Below are positions 12,999-25,277 of a stretch of 64,000 bases of DNA, piece after piece (position 1 is the first letter of the stretch; every line of letters starts with the position of its first letter). The stretch spans positions 139,059,501 through 139,123,500 of the forward strand of contig NC_092343.1 in the NCBI RefSeq assembly GCF_046630445.1. The letters are read 5' to 3'. The notes under the pieces are model-generated. The model was not told where the DNA came from, did not search any database, and was given only the letters and a program-made list of their open reading frames with translations. The stretch comes from Rutidosis leptorrhynchoides. Lineage: Eukaryota > Streptophyta > Magnoliopsida > Asterales > Asteraceae. A program made the translations under genes and the position numbers.

Positions 12999-13592
12999 AT
13001 GTCTACCTCTAGCACAAATCTCATTGACTCACCTAATAATAACGAAGAGTTGAATATATATTGGCAAGATTCACAAGTTCCCGAAGAACCGGAAGAAGAG
13101 GAAACGGAACCGGAAGAAGAGGAACCGGAAGAAGAAGAGGTTCCGAAGGGGGGAATAGTAGGAACCACAGAAAACCGGTCAAATAAAAGAAAATCCTCAA
13201 CCAATGGACCAAAGTTAATAATGGTCAATGGTGTTTCCGCTAAGGAAGCAAAATATTGGGAAAATTACCAATTTTCCGATGAATCGGATCCTGATGAGGA
13301 TTCCGATGATGTTATAGAAATTACCTCGACCCAATTTAATGAGGCAAAAGAAAATAATAAGGGAAAAGGCATCAAAATAGAGAAATCTGATTCCGACCCC
13401 GATGAACTTTATATGTACCGTCAACACCCGTATTTTCAATATCGTGACAATAACCCGAGAACCTCTAAACCACCAGGTTTTTCTAAACCAATGTGGAAAA
13501 TGACGACTCGTATTAGAGGAACATCATATATCCCTAGAAGATTAGGAAAAAGAACCAAGTCTGAAGAAGAAGAAACCAGTGATTCAGATTAG
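12999..13592 (+). CDS. Acidic accessory ORF of E2, unknown function (197 aa)
   Basis: Intact 197-codon frame about 200 bases after the PBS and before the F-box ORF, on the element's sense strand. Not recognised. The protein is very acidic: Glu/Pro repeats at residues about 28-48, Asp/Glu-rich stretches near 93-106 and a Glu/Ser/Asp tail after residue 185. Short basic patches (around 60-66 'SNKRKS' and 180-186) could be nuclear localisation signals. No membrane segment or enzyme motif is seen. Start chosen at the first ATG after the LTR, 'atgtctacctct'. Being open while the pol of the same element has several stops is suggestive of past constraint but may be chance. It could be an accessory protein of this retrotransposon family or captured host sequence. 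Confidence 0.6.
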   Translation: MSTSSTNLIDSPNNNEELNIYWQDSQVPEEPEEEETEPEEEEPEEEEVPKGGIVGTTENRSNKRKSSTNGPKLIMVNGVSAKEAKYWENYQFSDESDPDEDSDDVIEITSTQFNEAKENNKGKGIKIEKSDSDPDELYMYRQHPYFQYRDNNPRTSKPPGFSKPMWKMTTRIRGTSYIPRRLGKRTKSEEEETSDSD

Positions 13593-13721
13593 AGGGGTGT
13601 GAGCATGTTGTGTAATAAATGTATTGTAGTGTGCTTGTACTTTTATGTTCTATGTAAAAATTGCTTGTATTGTTTGTTATTACGAATCTAATCCTTGTCT
13701 ATTTTATAGTATAAAAACAAA

Positions 13722-14414
13722 ATGGACGTTAAGCGTAGACAACCGAATAATTTAGAAGACCTACCAGAGGATATGATTGAGGAAATCTTGTCTAGAGTTG
13801 GTCAGAATTCATCAGCACATTTAGTTATGGCGAAATTAACTTGTCAAACATGTGAAAGACTTTCCAGAAATGCCTTAGTTTATAAAAGGCTTTCCTTTGA
13901 TAGGTGGGGTATATCACATTGGGGAGACTTTAAGTTACGCCGTGTTTTCTTTAAAGCGTTAAATGCGGGGAACCTAAATGCAATTTTACGCTACGGGTTA
14001 AGAACCTATTTTGACTCAACATATCCCAACATAGGATTTCGTGAATTAGAAAGAGCTTCTAACATGCAACATAAAGAAGCATGTTATGTTTACGGGTTAG
14101 TGATATTCGCTTCTTACCAAAGTGAAAAAAAGAACATCGGATTGCAGCTTTTAAATAAAACTTTCCCACAAGTGACGGATTCAGTAGTTGGGGTGAGAAA
14201 CAAGGTTTTTAGATTATTACGGGGCTGTTGGACATTACGAAACCCTCGTCCTTTTGATGGCATTACAACATGCTGCCTAGCTAATGGTCATAACGGTTAT
14301 TTTCCACAAGACCAAGGATGGGAATTCGTCTTAGTAAAACCAGAATGCATGACTTGTTTCTGGACTTATGAATTACGTGTCTTTATTTCCTTTGCTGAAC
14401 AACTTGCGTATTAA
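13722..14414 (+). CDS. F-box protein (At2g35280-like) carried inside retrotransposon E2
   Basis: Intact 230-codon frame between E2's PBS and gag, same strand as gag-pol. Residues about 11-50 form an F-box, beginning LEDLPEDMIEEILSRV and continuing with the usual hydrophobic positions and 'LVYKRLSFDRW'. The rest resembles the plant F-box family typified by Arabidopsis At2g35280: a middle part with 'LRYGLRTYFDS' and 'KEACYVYGLVIFAS', and a Cys-containing tail (PECMTCFWTYE). F-box proteins of this kind join Skp1-Cullin ubiquitin ligases as substrate adaptors in nucleus or cytosol. There is no intron and no stop. The LTR pair and TSD ATGTT show that the ORF lies inside the mobile element. Captured host gene or long-standing accessory gene cannot be told apart here. 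The family is named from recall. Confidence 0.75.
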   Translation: MDVKRRQPNNLEDLPEDMIEEILSRVGQNSSAHLVMAKLTCQTCERLSRNALVYKRLSFDRWGISHWGDFKLRRVFFKALNAGNLNAILRYGLRTYFDSTYPNIGFRELERASNMQHKEACYVYGLVIFASYQSEKKNIGLQLLNKTFPQVTDSVVGVRNKVFRLLRGCWTLRNPRPFDGITTCCLANGHNGYFPQDQGWEFVLVKPECMTCFWTYELRVFISFAEQLAY

Positions 14415-14585
14415 CTAGATTTATCTTCAAAACTGTCCTGTATCATAGTGTACTATATTTCATGTTATATGTAATATAGCGAAGTTGTAAGTTTGAAGAA
14501 TATTTGTATGTGATATATTATTATAATCAGTTTTTCATATGGAATTGTAGTAGTTGAATTGTATATTAGCTACTAAATATGAACT

Positions 14586-14605
14586 TAACGGGTAGATAGT
14601 ACCCG
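14586..14605 (+). other. Internal PPT-like palindrome of E2
   Basis: ACGGGTAGATAGTACCCG, preceded by TTA, repeats the ACGGGTAG core of the terminal polypurine tract as part of an inverted repeat (CGGGTA...TACCCG). It lies between the F-box ORF and gag. E1 and E3 have related motifs at comparable places. Confidence 0.5.
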
Positions 14606-14737
14606 AATTTAAACTTATAAAACGCTAATATGAAGAAAAAGCTTTTATAAATGAATTCATATTATGCTACGAGATACTATTGACTACTCTTAATATTCTA
14701 TATGATTAAATTGTTTCATTTGACTATTTTAAAGGAA

Positions 14738-15018
14738 ATGGCACCGACTACTCGACACACCTTGAATATGAGCGAAGAGGAATTTCGTGTCTTTCTTGCT
14801 TCAAACATAGCCGCAGTACAGGCCGCGCTACATACCAACAATAACTCTGAATCTAGCAATACAGCTAACGGCGCAAGAAATCGTGTAGGATGCTCCTACA
14901 AGGAATTCACTGCCTGCAAACCATCAGAATTTGATGGGACCGAAGGACCAATCGGATTGAACGGTGGACCGAGAAAGTTGAATCGGTGTTTGCCATAAGT
15001 AAGTGTGCTGAAGGAGAC
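14738..15018 (+). pseudogene. gag: E2 gag, N-terminal fragment
   Basis: Starts at 'atggcaccgactactcg'. The N-terminus (about residues 1-70) includes 'MSEEEFRVFLASNIAA' and 'SYKEFTACKPSEFDG', typical of Tekay-type Gag, where the last motif opens the retrotrans_gag domain. A single-base frameshift near 14960 closes the frame at 14998. The correct reading resumes in another frame up to 15018, where E1 is inserted; gag continues at 25283. Gag is the capsid/nucleocapsid protein that packages element RNA. This copy cannot make it. Confidence 0.8.
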
Positions 15019-16220
15019 TGTAAAGACCCGTCCTTATCCACCTGCACGAAGTCATCAACATTTGGTCCCATTGCGATGATCAACTCCAAGTAATGTCCTT
15101 AAAATGAGCAAATGCACAGCGGAAGACTTAATTCGTACCTGAGAATAAACATGCTTAAAAGTGTCAACCAAAACGTTGGTGAGTTCATAGGTTTATCGTA
15201 ACAATCATTTCAATATATTAATAGACCACAAGATTTCTGTTTTCATAAACATAATACACTCGCAAGTGTATGTAAAGCATTCTAAGTGGTTGAGCACTTG
15301 GTAACCATACTTAACATTTAATCAACGTCGTATATTCCCTTTATTATGAAATCTCCCTACACTGTACCAAGTGTAGTAACGAAATGAAGTACTGTGCAAC
15401 CGTTGAATACTGGTCGTCCAGTCCGGTTGGGGTTGTCAGGCCCGATAGATCTATCAACAGGATTCGTGTTTACAATACCTCATGTAAATAGTAGTTACCA
15501 AGCTACAGGGAAGTATGCCAGTGGTACAACTCAACGTAGAATATATTTTCAATTACTTGTGTCTATTTCATAAAAATTTATAAAAGCAGCGCATGTATTC
15601 TCAGCCCAAAAATATATATTGCAAAAGCAATTAAAAAGGGAGCAAATGAAACTCAACAAATGTAATTTGTAGTAAAAATACATATGCTGTCATTGAACAA
15701 ATATAGGGTTGATCTCGGATTCACAAACCTATATCATTTATATATATATTAACACATATAATTGTAATCGAATGAATTTACATATTAATAGTGATATAAT
15801 TGTTATATGTCGTAAAATATAGCTTTATATAACTAATAGTTATTTGACAAAATAATATTGATAATAATAATAATAACCAAAAGTTGTTTTATTTTACAAT
15901 AATAATTATAATAGTTATTATGATAATAATATTGATAACATGAAAATAATAATATTAATTTCAAAATAATAATAATGATAGTAATAATAACAATTTTGAT
16001 AGATATGATAATCTTTCTAATAATGATAATAATAATAGTAATGATGTTACTTTTAATATAAATGATAGTTTTTAATAAAAGTGATACTAATAATAATATT
16101 AATGATACTTTTAATAATAATTTTAAAAATACTAATAATAATAATAATAACATTAATAATAATAATAATTAGATAAATAACTACCTTAAGGAAGTAGCCC
16201 TAAAAATAATGCCCAAGTCC

Positions 16221-16275
16221 GGGGTTGAACCCGCGACATCCCGCTAACCCGATAATGTCCTTAGCCATTATGCTG
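16221..16275 (-). other. tRNA-like module in E1 3' LTR
   Basis: On the - strand an A-box-like 'cagcataatggctaagg' precedes GGTTCAACCCC (B box, 16231-16221) by 44 bases; ATT repeats follow. It sits in the same relative position as module 2 in E0. Confidence 0.5.
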
Positions 16276-16717
16276 TTCGTTCATTTCTGTTTTGTTTCAT
16301 AACTTAACTCTATTCAACCATTTTATCATTATCAAACCATCATCATTATCATAATACTATTATCACCTAACGTCATCTAATATCATCCGAATAACATCAT
16401 CACAATCATCATTCATCAACTATCATTATCATACTATCCATTATACCCATCGTGTAATCATCATCATAACCATAAATCATCTCGCTATTCATACCCGTTT
16501 ATCATTATCATACCCATAACTCATCTTCATCATCTAAATTTTGAAATAGGTAAGTGATGGATTTCGGTCCATTAGAGAACAAACATTGGAACCCGGCCCA
16601 AGTTATATCAAAAGCCCAATGTGTAAATCCAATAACAGAAAGATAATGGACTAGCTAATACAACTTGATTAGTCCGAATGAGAAAAGAAAAGAGGAGGCA
16701 GCGTAGCAGTTTTTATT

Positions 16718-16720
<3 letters not shown>

Positions 16721-16789
<69 letters not shown>
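16721..16789. repeat. AT dinucleotide microsatellite
   Basis: About 34 AT units with one C interruption; the partner tract in the other E1 LTR is at 23382-23462. Confidence 0.95.
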
Positions 16790-17082
16790 TTTATCGGTGA
16801 AGAAAAAAAAATAACGAATGAAAGCAACATAAGCTGTTAACTTCTTCATCGATTGGTTTGGGTTTTCGAAAGTAAACAGAAAAAAAAACGAAGCAGCTGT
16901 AGCAGCGACAGAGAAAAGAAAGAAGGAAAAAAAATATGCTCGATGGTGGTGGTTTTGAGTACCGGAACAGTAACAGTAGATGTAAAAGGGTTTGATGATA
17001 TTGAAAAGTAAGTGGTTGTGGTTTAGGGTTATAACAGAAGAAGTAACCAGGAAGAACGACGAAGAAGAAAAAAATAAAAATA

Positions 17083-17085
<3 letters not shown>

Positions 17086-17145
<60 letters not shown>
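17086..17145. repeat. AT dinucleotide microsatellite
   Basis: About 30 AT units in the E1 3' LTR; partner at 23747-23808. Confidence 0.95.
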
Positions 17146-17148
<3 letters not shown>

Positions 17149-18614
17149 GTTTAAGGTGGTGATGAATAGTGGTGGGTTTCGATATTTGTCAATTTTTGTT
17201 AAATTTTCTAACAGAAACAGAAGAAATTAGGCTGCAGTAGCTGTTAACGAGTGTAGCAGTTGCAATGGTTTGTGGTGGTTCAAACAGTGGTGACGATGAA
17301 TGATGGTGTTGTGGTGGATTCGGGGTGATGAAGGTGATCGTGTTTTTATGGTGGCGGTTTGGTGTTCAATCTCGTAGGCCATAACAACAATCAAGATGGG
17401 TTTGGTTTTGGGTTTAGCTAGAAGTTAACCGAGGGTGGTTGTTAGCGATCACAAGGGTGATCATGGTGTTGGTTGTTGAACGAGGAGGTTATGATCTTGG
17501 GTTATTTATGAAGTCTCGAAAAGCTGTAGTTAAACCGATGGGTGTTTGTGTGTGGACAAGGAAAGGAAACAACTACCTTGAGTAGGGTAGTAGTAATAAG
17601 AGGAAAAATATGGTCATGGTGTTCTAGCTTAAACCGAAAACAGAAGCAGAGAAAATAAATATGGTTGGTGCAGTGTATATCTAATTGCATATGTATATAA
17701 ATATAAAATACAAGTGGATATAATAGGTTAATAACAATAATTTAATAATAATATCCTATTAATAGAGAAATCAAAGAAACGTGCAACAACAATAGTTCTA
17801 AAATAATTGTTGCCGACAGTTTTTAATAGGAAGCGTTTCGTGTCCACTGCTAAACAGTTAAAATATAAAAGTGTTCCTAAAAATCTCAAATTTTTAAATT
17901 AAACATATTTAATTATTTCACTCATTACCTGTTTGAAACCTGATCAAAATAGTTCAAAAATTATTTATTTTCTATTCCGATTTATATGTACGGAGTACTA
18001 ATATTTAAACTTAAAAGGTAAAAATACTTTTTAACAAATCTAAAATCTTCGTAATCGATTTACATTTCAACTTTTATTTTAATCCTTCATAAACTTACAT
18101 TAAATCTATATGAATGCTATCGAAATGTCTTCTGAGTATTACTGATGTTTACTAATTGAAATCATTTATATACCCTTTCTATATATAAACAGTTTTAAAA
18201 TAACAAATTTAATTACTAAAATATATTATATATTTTTAAACAAATAGATTTATTATAACTTTATATACTTACAAGTAATATTTATATACATATTTATATA
18301 TATCCATATATCCTTAAATATAGTTTCAATTACATCGCATTTTATTTTTATTTATTTTACAATATAAATCCTAATAATCATATTATATAATATTCTAAAT
18401 TATATTTCAAATTCAAATTATAAACACTTATTTAAATATATATGTTATCTATTTATGAATAATTGTTCGTGAATCATTGGGAATGGTCTAAAGTCAAACG
18501 AATATATTAAACAGTTCAAAATTTTTGTGACTCGACATTACAGACTTTGCTTATCGTGTCGAATTCAAATAAAGATCAAGTTTAAATTTGGTCGGAAATT
18601 CCCGGGTCGTTACA

Positions 18615-18662
18615 GTGCCTACCCGTTAAAGAAATTTCGTCCCGAAATTTGAGTGAGGTGGT
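18615..18662 (-). promoter_or_regulatory. E1 polypurine tract and palindrome
   Basis: The + strand reads 'gcctacccgttaa' and then AAATTTCGTCCCGAAATTT, the reverse complement of the E2/E0 arrangement, directly next to the LTR. Confidence 0.7.
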
Positions 18663-20719
18663 CATGGTTAACGATAAAAATATTTTTGTGACGAATTTGA
18701 GCTAATAAATAGAGTTTTATTACTGTTGAGTAATATGGGTAAGATAATTTGATTACTCGAAGGGTACGAGTGAAGCTATCACAAAAGATTGAGATAGAGA
18801 TTTAACTTTTGACGTAGTCACGGTTGATTTCCGAAATTCAAGAAATTTAAGGAAATCTTCTAATCAGAAGTAAATGTAATAGCACGATTTATTAGCAGAC
18901 TGTTGGAGTTACGAAAGAACAGAAATATCAAAGAAATATTTTCGTGATATGCTTAGAAATTTAGTAGAATGAAAGAGTCGTGTAACATGGCACATGATGA
19001 GGATAAGGTCTATGAACCATCATCACATTCCATTAGAAATTTAACATGACTTACTGTAATATAATTACGTTGGGCAAGCGCATTATATTATACTAACTCA
19101 TGCTTCAATTCCCTACACTTCTCCAGAAACCATTCATAAATTAAACTCGAATTTTACAGAATATAGAAACTAAAACAGTTTCATTTATGATGTAACATAG
19201 ATAGCACGAGGAGATAGATAATTTCGGATAAAGATATTTATGAAGATATCTTCAGAAATATCGAGGATATTTATAATGAAAGATATAATGAAATCTTAGA
19301 ATTTAAAATATTTAAGATCGGAAGATGATGAAGAAATTTATCCGTAAGGATTTAGAATAAGTAGAAGCAAGGTATTCGCTAAAGATTTCATCAGATACAG
19401 AATCATCTGGATTCATTAAGTACAGGTTTTAATCCTGGTGATTTGTCCATAGCCTATTTCATAGTTTTGCATAATCCGCTTTTCGGTACTCAATTTTTCT
19501 ATTAAGCGTTTCCAACACTCCATTCTTTATCATCAAACTTTTGGCCATTAAGACCATCTACAGTTTTGCTGCTTCATCATCATTCAAAGTTATCATAACT
19601 GAATTGTTGGTTATCAATCCGAGGTATTACAAGAATTTCAAAGGATTTGAATGGAGATTGTAATCGTCAAGATACAAATGAGTTTTAAGATGAAATCAAG
19701 TGGCAAACTTGAAGAATTGTTTAGTTTTATATGTTATAATCCATATTTTAGTTCATTTTTATTGTCCAATGTTTGTAGTCCTCAGTTGATAGTCCACAGT
19801 TAGCAGTTCAATAATTCATATATAGTTTAATCTGTAATATTCGAATTAATTAATACGTATCGTGACCCGTATTCGTCTCAGACTCGATCACAACTCAAAC
19901 TATATATATATATTATTGTAGAATCAACCTCAACCCTGTATAGAGAACTCGATCATTACTGCATATAGAGTGTCTATGGTGATTCCAAATAATATATATA
20001 GATGCGTTGATATGATATGTCAAAACCTTGTATACGTGTCCCGATATTTAAAGTGTGTAAAAATAAATAACAGAAATTAAATGACGATAAATAAATTGCG
20101 AGAATGTAAATTACGATAATTAAATTGCAATAAGTAAAATGTAATCAGTTAGCTAGGAACAGTTAGCTAGGAACAGTTAGCGTGGATTCTTAATAATATT
20201 TCAATTAGTTAATTCGTTTGTTTCTAACAAATTTTATTTTGTTCAATGTTTTCTTCATTATGCCACTTGTTGGATTCTAATAGGTCAAAATCCAAATATG
20301 AAATTGAATGAAAATGGTTATTCTGTGATGAACGGATTCGTATCTCTGTGGATGTAAGTAGGATAGTAAATAACTGTTGAATCAGATTTGAAGAATGTAC
20401 AGTGTAACTTATTAATGTGAAATCTAAATATTTCTCGGGTATTACCTACCCGTTAAAATACTTTCACCATTAACAGTTTGTACGAAAGAATTTTTAATTA
20501 CAATCTTTATGAAAATATACTTGCATATGTATTTTCTACAGATGTAATCATGGATTTAATGAGTCAATAAGATATTAAACTCATTTAATTTATCGTTAGT
20601 ACTAGATTACATAATCTCTAAAACTTTAGAAATTACATAATCGCCATGTCGAGCGAAGATAATCGATGTAGAACGATATGTAGAACGAAGATAAAGTAGA
20701 TAGAACGATACGTAGAACG
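18663..20719 (-). other. E1 internal non-coding region
   Basis: No credible ORF. It contains sequence homologous to E3 (32950-34780) and to the E0 remnant, a tandem 14-base repeat (agttagctaggaac, about 20147-20180), a PPT-like palindrome (20435-20455) and, near 20660-20715, short repeats of 'gtagaacgata'. Confidence 0.6.
20435..20455 (-). other. Internal PPT-like palindrome of E1
   Basis: The + strand reads CGGGTATTACCTACCCGTTA; on the - strand this is an ACGGGTAGGTAATACCCG palindrome like those in E2 and E3. Confidence 0.5.
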
Positions 20720-21205
20720 ATAATTATGCTCGAGGTATAGAATGAGATGTTGAGGCATGGATTGTTGATGGTACTGGTGCTGTTACTGATGGTACTGTTG
20801 GTGCCGGTGATATTGCTGAAGCTGGTAGGTTCTGCACCATATTTTCCAAAGCTACAACTCGAGCGCGAAATTCGTTGACTTCTTCTATTATTCCGGAATG
20901 ATTGGCGGTTTGAACAAGGGGATGGATAAGGTTTAGAATTTTAGATAGAATATAATCATGACGAGATATTCAGGAAATGCGGGTGAAAATGTTGTTTTGG
21001 ACTGGTTCGCCGGTAAGTGCTTCAGGTTCTTCGCCAAGAGGTGAATTCGGTTGGTGGAAAGGATCACCTTCTTCTTGCCTCCAATGATTCAGTCGACTAC
21101 GAACCCATCAGATGAATTGGTTGATCCATTCTGGTCATACTACTTTCGGAGCTTGAGTGGGACTCCATATCGGAATCCGAGAGGCTTGAACTAATGGTGA
21201 GTTAC
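20720..21205 (-). pseudogene. Decayed relative of the E3 185-aa ORF
   Basis: Aligns by eye with 35431-35988 of E3: shared words on the + strand include 'accatattttccaaagc', 'gactggttcgccggtaagtg' and 'ttggttgatccattc'. The start region has lost its ATG and the frame is interrupted, so no product is expected. It lies just after E1's PBS, as the E3 ORF does. Confidence 0.6.
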
Positions 21206-21605
21206 ATTTTGCTCGGTTAGATAAAGAGTTTTTGGTATGAAATGAATTTCGGATATGGGATGATATTCTAATTACATAGAATATCTATGTATAGTACAGA
21301 AGATCTCGTAGATTACGGAGAGAATTTTGGAAACGTGTCAGACAAGACTTAATATGATGGGATGTGAATTTTTCTGTACACCGTCTATGCAATAATTGCA
21401 ATAAGACGCGTCGAGACTGAAAATGACAAGTAGATATTTTTCGACAAATGGTGGTAAACAAACACTTTTAAAATGCAGACCAGGTTCAAGTCCAGACTCA
21501 TTAATATAACCTAGCAACTACTAGGTCGAAGTCCAGACTCACTAATGTATCCTAACAACTACTAGTTAGACACACTAATGCAAGACCTGGTTCGCTACGA
21601 CCACC

Positions 21606-21617
21606 GCTCTGATACCA
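21606..21617 (-). promoter_or_regulatory. E1 primer-binding site
   Basis: GCTCTGATACCA on the + strand, i.e. TGGTATCAGAGC on the - strand, two bases from the 5' LTR: perfect initiator tRNA-Met type. Confidence 0.85.
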
Positions 21618-22736
21618 CCTGTAAAGACCCGTCCTTATCCACCTGGACGAAGTCATCAACATTGAGTCCCATTGCGATGATCAACTCCAAGTAATGTCCT
21701 TAAAATGAGCGAATGCATAGCGGAAGACTTAATTCGTACCTGAGAATAAACATGCTTAAAAGTGTCAACCAAAAGGTTGGTGAGTTCATAGGTTTATCGT
21801 AACAATCATTTCAATATATTAATAGACCACAAGATTTCCGTTTTCATAAACATAATACACTCGCAAGTGTATGTAAAGCATTCTAAGTGGTTGAGCACTT
21901 GGTAACCATACTTAACATTTAATCAACGTCGCATATTCCCTATATTATGAAATCTCCCTACACTGTACCAAGTGTAGTAACGAAACGAAGTACTGTGCAA
22001 CCATTGAATACTGGTTGTCCAGTCCGGTTGGGGTTGTCAGGCCCGAGAGATCTATCAACAGGATTCACGTTTACAATACCTCATGTAAATAGTAGTTACC
22101 AAGCTACAGGGAAGTATGCCAGTGGCACAACTCAACGTAGAATATATTTTCAATTACTTGTGTCTATTTCGTAAAAATTTATAAAAGCAGCGCATGTATT
22201 CTCAGCCCAAAAATATATATTGCAAAAGCAATTAAAAAGGGAGCAAATGAAACTCACCAAATGTAATTTGTAGTAAAAATACATATGCCGTCATTGAACA
22301 AATATAGGGTTGATCTCGGATTCACGAACCTATATCATTTATATATATATTAACACATATAATTGTAATCGAACGAATTTACATATTAATAGTGATATAA
22401 TTGTTATATGTAGTAAAATATAGCTTTATATAACTAATAGTTATTTGACAAAATAATATTGATAATAATAATAATAACCAAAAGTTGTTTTATTTTACAA
22501 TAATAATAATAATAATAGTTATTATGATAATAATATTGATAACATGAAAATAATAATATTAATTTCAAAATAATAATAATGATAGTAATAATAACAATTT
22601 TGATAGATATGATAATCTTTCTAATAATGGTAATAATAATAGTAATGATGTTACTTTTAATATAAATGATAGTTTTTAATAAAAGTGATACTAATAATAA
22701 TATTAATGATACTTTTAATAATAATTTTAAAAATAC

Positions 22737-22738
<2 letters not shown>

Positions 22739-22830
<92 letters not shown>

Positions 22831-22831
22831 T
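22739..22831. repeat. TAA trinucleotide microsatellite
   Basis: Nearly pure TAA repeats, much longer than in the sister LTR (near 16130-16170): post-insertion slippage. Confidence 0.95.
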
Positions 22832-23378
22832 AGATAAATAACTACCTTAAGGAAGTAGCCCTAAAAATAATGCCCAAGTCCGGGGTTGAACCCGCGACAT
22901 CCCGCTAACCCGATAATGTCCTTAGCCATTATGTTGTTCGTTCATTTCTGTTTTGTTTCATAACTTAACTCTATTCAACCATTTTATCATTATCAAACCA
23001 TCATCATTATCATAATACTATTATCACCTAACGTCATCTAATATCATCCGAATAACATCATCACAATCATCATTCATCAACTATCATTATCATACTATCC
23101 ATTATACCCATCGTGTAATCATCAGCATAACCATAAATCATCTCGCTATTCATACCCGTTTACCATTATCATACCCATAACTCATCTTCATCATCTAAAT
23201 TTTGAAATAGTTAAGTGATGGATTTCGGTCCATTAGAGAACAAACATTGGAACCCGGCCCAAGTTATATCAAAAGCCCAATGTGTAAATCCAATAACAGA
23301 AAGATAATGGACTAGCTAATACAACTTGATTAGTCTGAATGAGAAAAGAAAAGAGGAGGCAGCGTAGCAGTTTTTATT

Positions 23379-23381
<3 letters not shown>

Positions 23382-23462
<81 letters not shown>
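23382..23462. repeat. AT dinucleotide microsatellite
   Basis: About 40 uninterrupted AT units in the E1 5' LTR. Confidence 0.95.
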
Positions 23463-23466
<4 letters not shown>

Positions 23467-23743
23467 TCGGTGAATAAAAAAAATAACGAATGAAAGCAAC
23501 ATAAGCTGTTAACTTCTTCATCGATTGGTTTGGGTTTTTGAAAGTAAACAGAAAAAAACAAAGCAGCTGTAGCAACGACAGAGAAAAGAAAGAAGGAAAA
23601 AAAAATATGCTCGATGGTGGTGGTTTTGAGTACCGGAACAGTAACAGTAGATGTAAAAGGTTTTGATGATGTTGAAAAGTAAGTGGTTGTGGTTTAGGGT
23701 TATAACAGAAGAAGTAACCAGGAAGAACGACGAAGAAGAAGAA

Positions 23744-23746
<3 letters not shown>

Positions 23747-23808
<62 letters not shown>
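23747..23808. repeat. AT dinucleotide microsatellite
   Basis: About 31 AT units in the E1 5' LTR. Confidence 0.95.
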
Positions 23809-23811
<3 letters not shown>

Positions 23812-25277
23812 GTTTAAGGTGGTGATGAATAGTGGTTGGTTTTGATATTTGTCAATTTTTGTTAAATTTTCTAACAGAAACAGAAGAAATTAGGCTGCAG
23901 TAGCTGTTAACGAGTGTAGCAGTTGCAATGGTTTGTGGTGGTTCAAACAGTGGTGACAATGAATGATGGTATTGTGGTGGATTCGGGGTGATGAAGGTGA
24001 TCGTGTTTTTATGGTGGCGGTTTGGTGTTCAATCTCGTAGGCCATAACAACAATCAAGATGGGTTTGGTTTTGGGTTTAGCTAGAAGTTAACCGAGGGTG
24101 GTTGTTAGCGATCACAAGGGTGATCATGGTGTTGGTTGTTGAAACAGGAGGTTATGATCTTGGGTTGTTTATGAAGTCTCGAAAAGTTGTAGTTAAACCG
24201 ATGGGTGTTTGTGTGTGGACAAGGAAAGGAAACAACTACACTGAGTAGGGTAGTAGTAATAAGAGGAAAAATATGGTCATGGTGTTCTAGCTTAAACCGA
24301 AAACAGAAGCAGAGAAAATAAATATGGTTGGTGCAGTGTATATCTAATTGCATATGTATATAAATATAAAATACAAGTGGATATAATAGGTTAATAACAA
24401 TAATTTAATAATAATATCCTATTAATAGAGAAATCAAAGAAACGTGCAACAACAATAGTTCTAAAATAATTGTTGCCGACAGTTTTTAATAGGAAGCGTT
24501 TCGTGTCCACTGCTAAACAGTTAAAATATAAAAGTGTTCCTAAAAATCTCAAAATTTTAAATTAAACATATTTAATTATTTCACTCATTACCTGTTTGAA
24601 ACCTGATCAAAATAGTTCAAAAATTATTTATTTTCTGTTCCGATTTATATGTACGGAGTACTAATATTTAAACTTAAAAGGTAAAAATACTTTTTAACAA
24701 ATCTAAAATCTTCGTAATCGATTTACATTTCAACTTTTATTTTAATCCTTCATAAACTTACATTAAATCTATATGAACGCTATCGAAATGTCAACCGAGT
24801 ATTACTGATGTTTACTAATTGAAATCATTTATATACCCTTTCTATATATAAACAGTTTTAAAATAACAAATTTAATTACTAAAATATATTATATATTTTT
24901 AAACAAATAGATTTATTATAACTTTATATACTTACAAGTAATATTTATATACATATTTATATATATCCATATATCCTTAAATATAGTTTCAATTACATCG
25001 CATTTTATTTTTATTTATTTTACAATATAAATCCTAATAATCATATTATATAATATTCTAAATTATATTTCAAATTCAAATTATAAACACTTATTTAAAT
25101 ATATATGTTATCTATTTATGAATAATTGTTCGTGAATCGTTGGGAATGGTCTAAAGTCAAACGAATATATTAAACAGTTCAAAATTTTTGTGACTCGACA
25201 TTACAGACTTTGCTTATCGTGTCGAATTCAAATAAAGATCAAGTTTAAATTTGGTCGGAAATTCCCGGGTCGTTACA

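Larger units (their letters stand above)
15019..18614 (-). mobile_element. E1 3' LTR
   Basis: On the + strand it reads TGTAAAGACCCG ... CGGGTCGTTACA. In element orientation: AT-rich sequence, a CACC-rich leader-like part (+ strand 17250-17500), AT microsatellites, GGGCC words (16590-16620), GAT repeats (16320-16540), a tRNA-like module (16221-16275), ATT repeats and the conserved block (15130-15720). Confidence 0.88.
15019..25277 (-). mobile_element. E1: non-autonomous Tekay-like LTR retrotransposon inserted in E2 gag
   Basis: Complete 10.26-kb element on the - strand with TSD GAGAC (15014-15018 and 25278-25282). LTRs are 15019-18614 (3' LTR) and 21620-25277 (5' LTR), 3.6 kb each; they differ by roughly 1-2%, more in the block near 15019-15470. 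The internal region is only 3.0 kb and has no gag or pol. It holds a PBS, a decayed ORF related to the E3 ORF, non-coding sequence, and the shared palindrome and PPT. Mobilisation would have required enzymes from another Tekay-type element. Confidence 0.9.
21620..25277 (-). mobile_element. E1 5' LTR
   Basis: 3658 bp with the same block order as the other E1 LTR. It includes a tRNA-like module at 22882-22936, a longer TAA tract (22739-22831) and AT tracts at 23382-23462 and 23747-23808. Confidence 0.88.

Noticed and set aside
20147-20180. Short tandem repeat as a possible CRISPR or iteron array
   Set aside because: Only two to three 14-base units without spacers; a simple duplication in a plant retrotransposon.
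21947-22174. 75-codon frame in the E1 5' LTR
   Set aside because: Inside the conserved LTR block and broken in the sister LTR by small changes.
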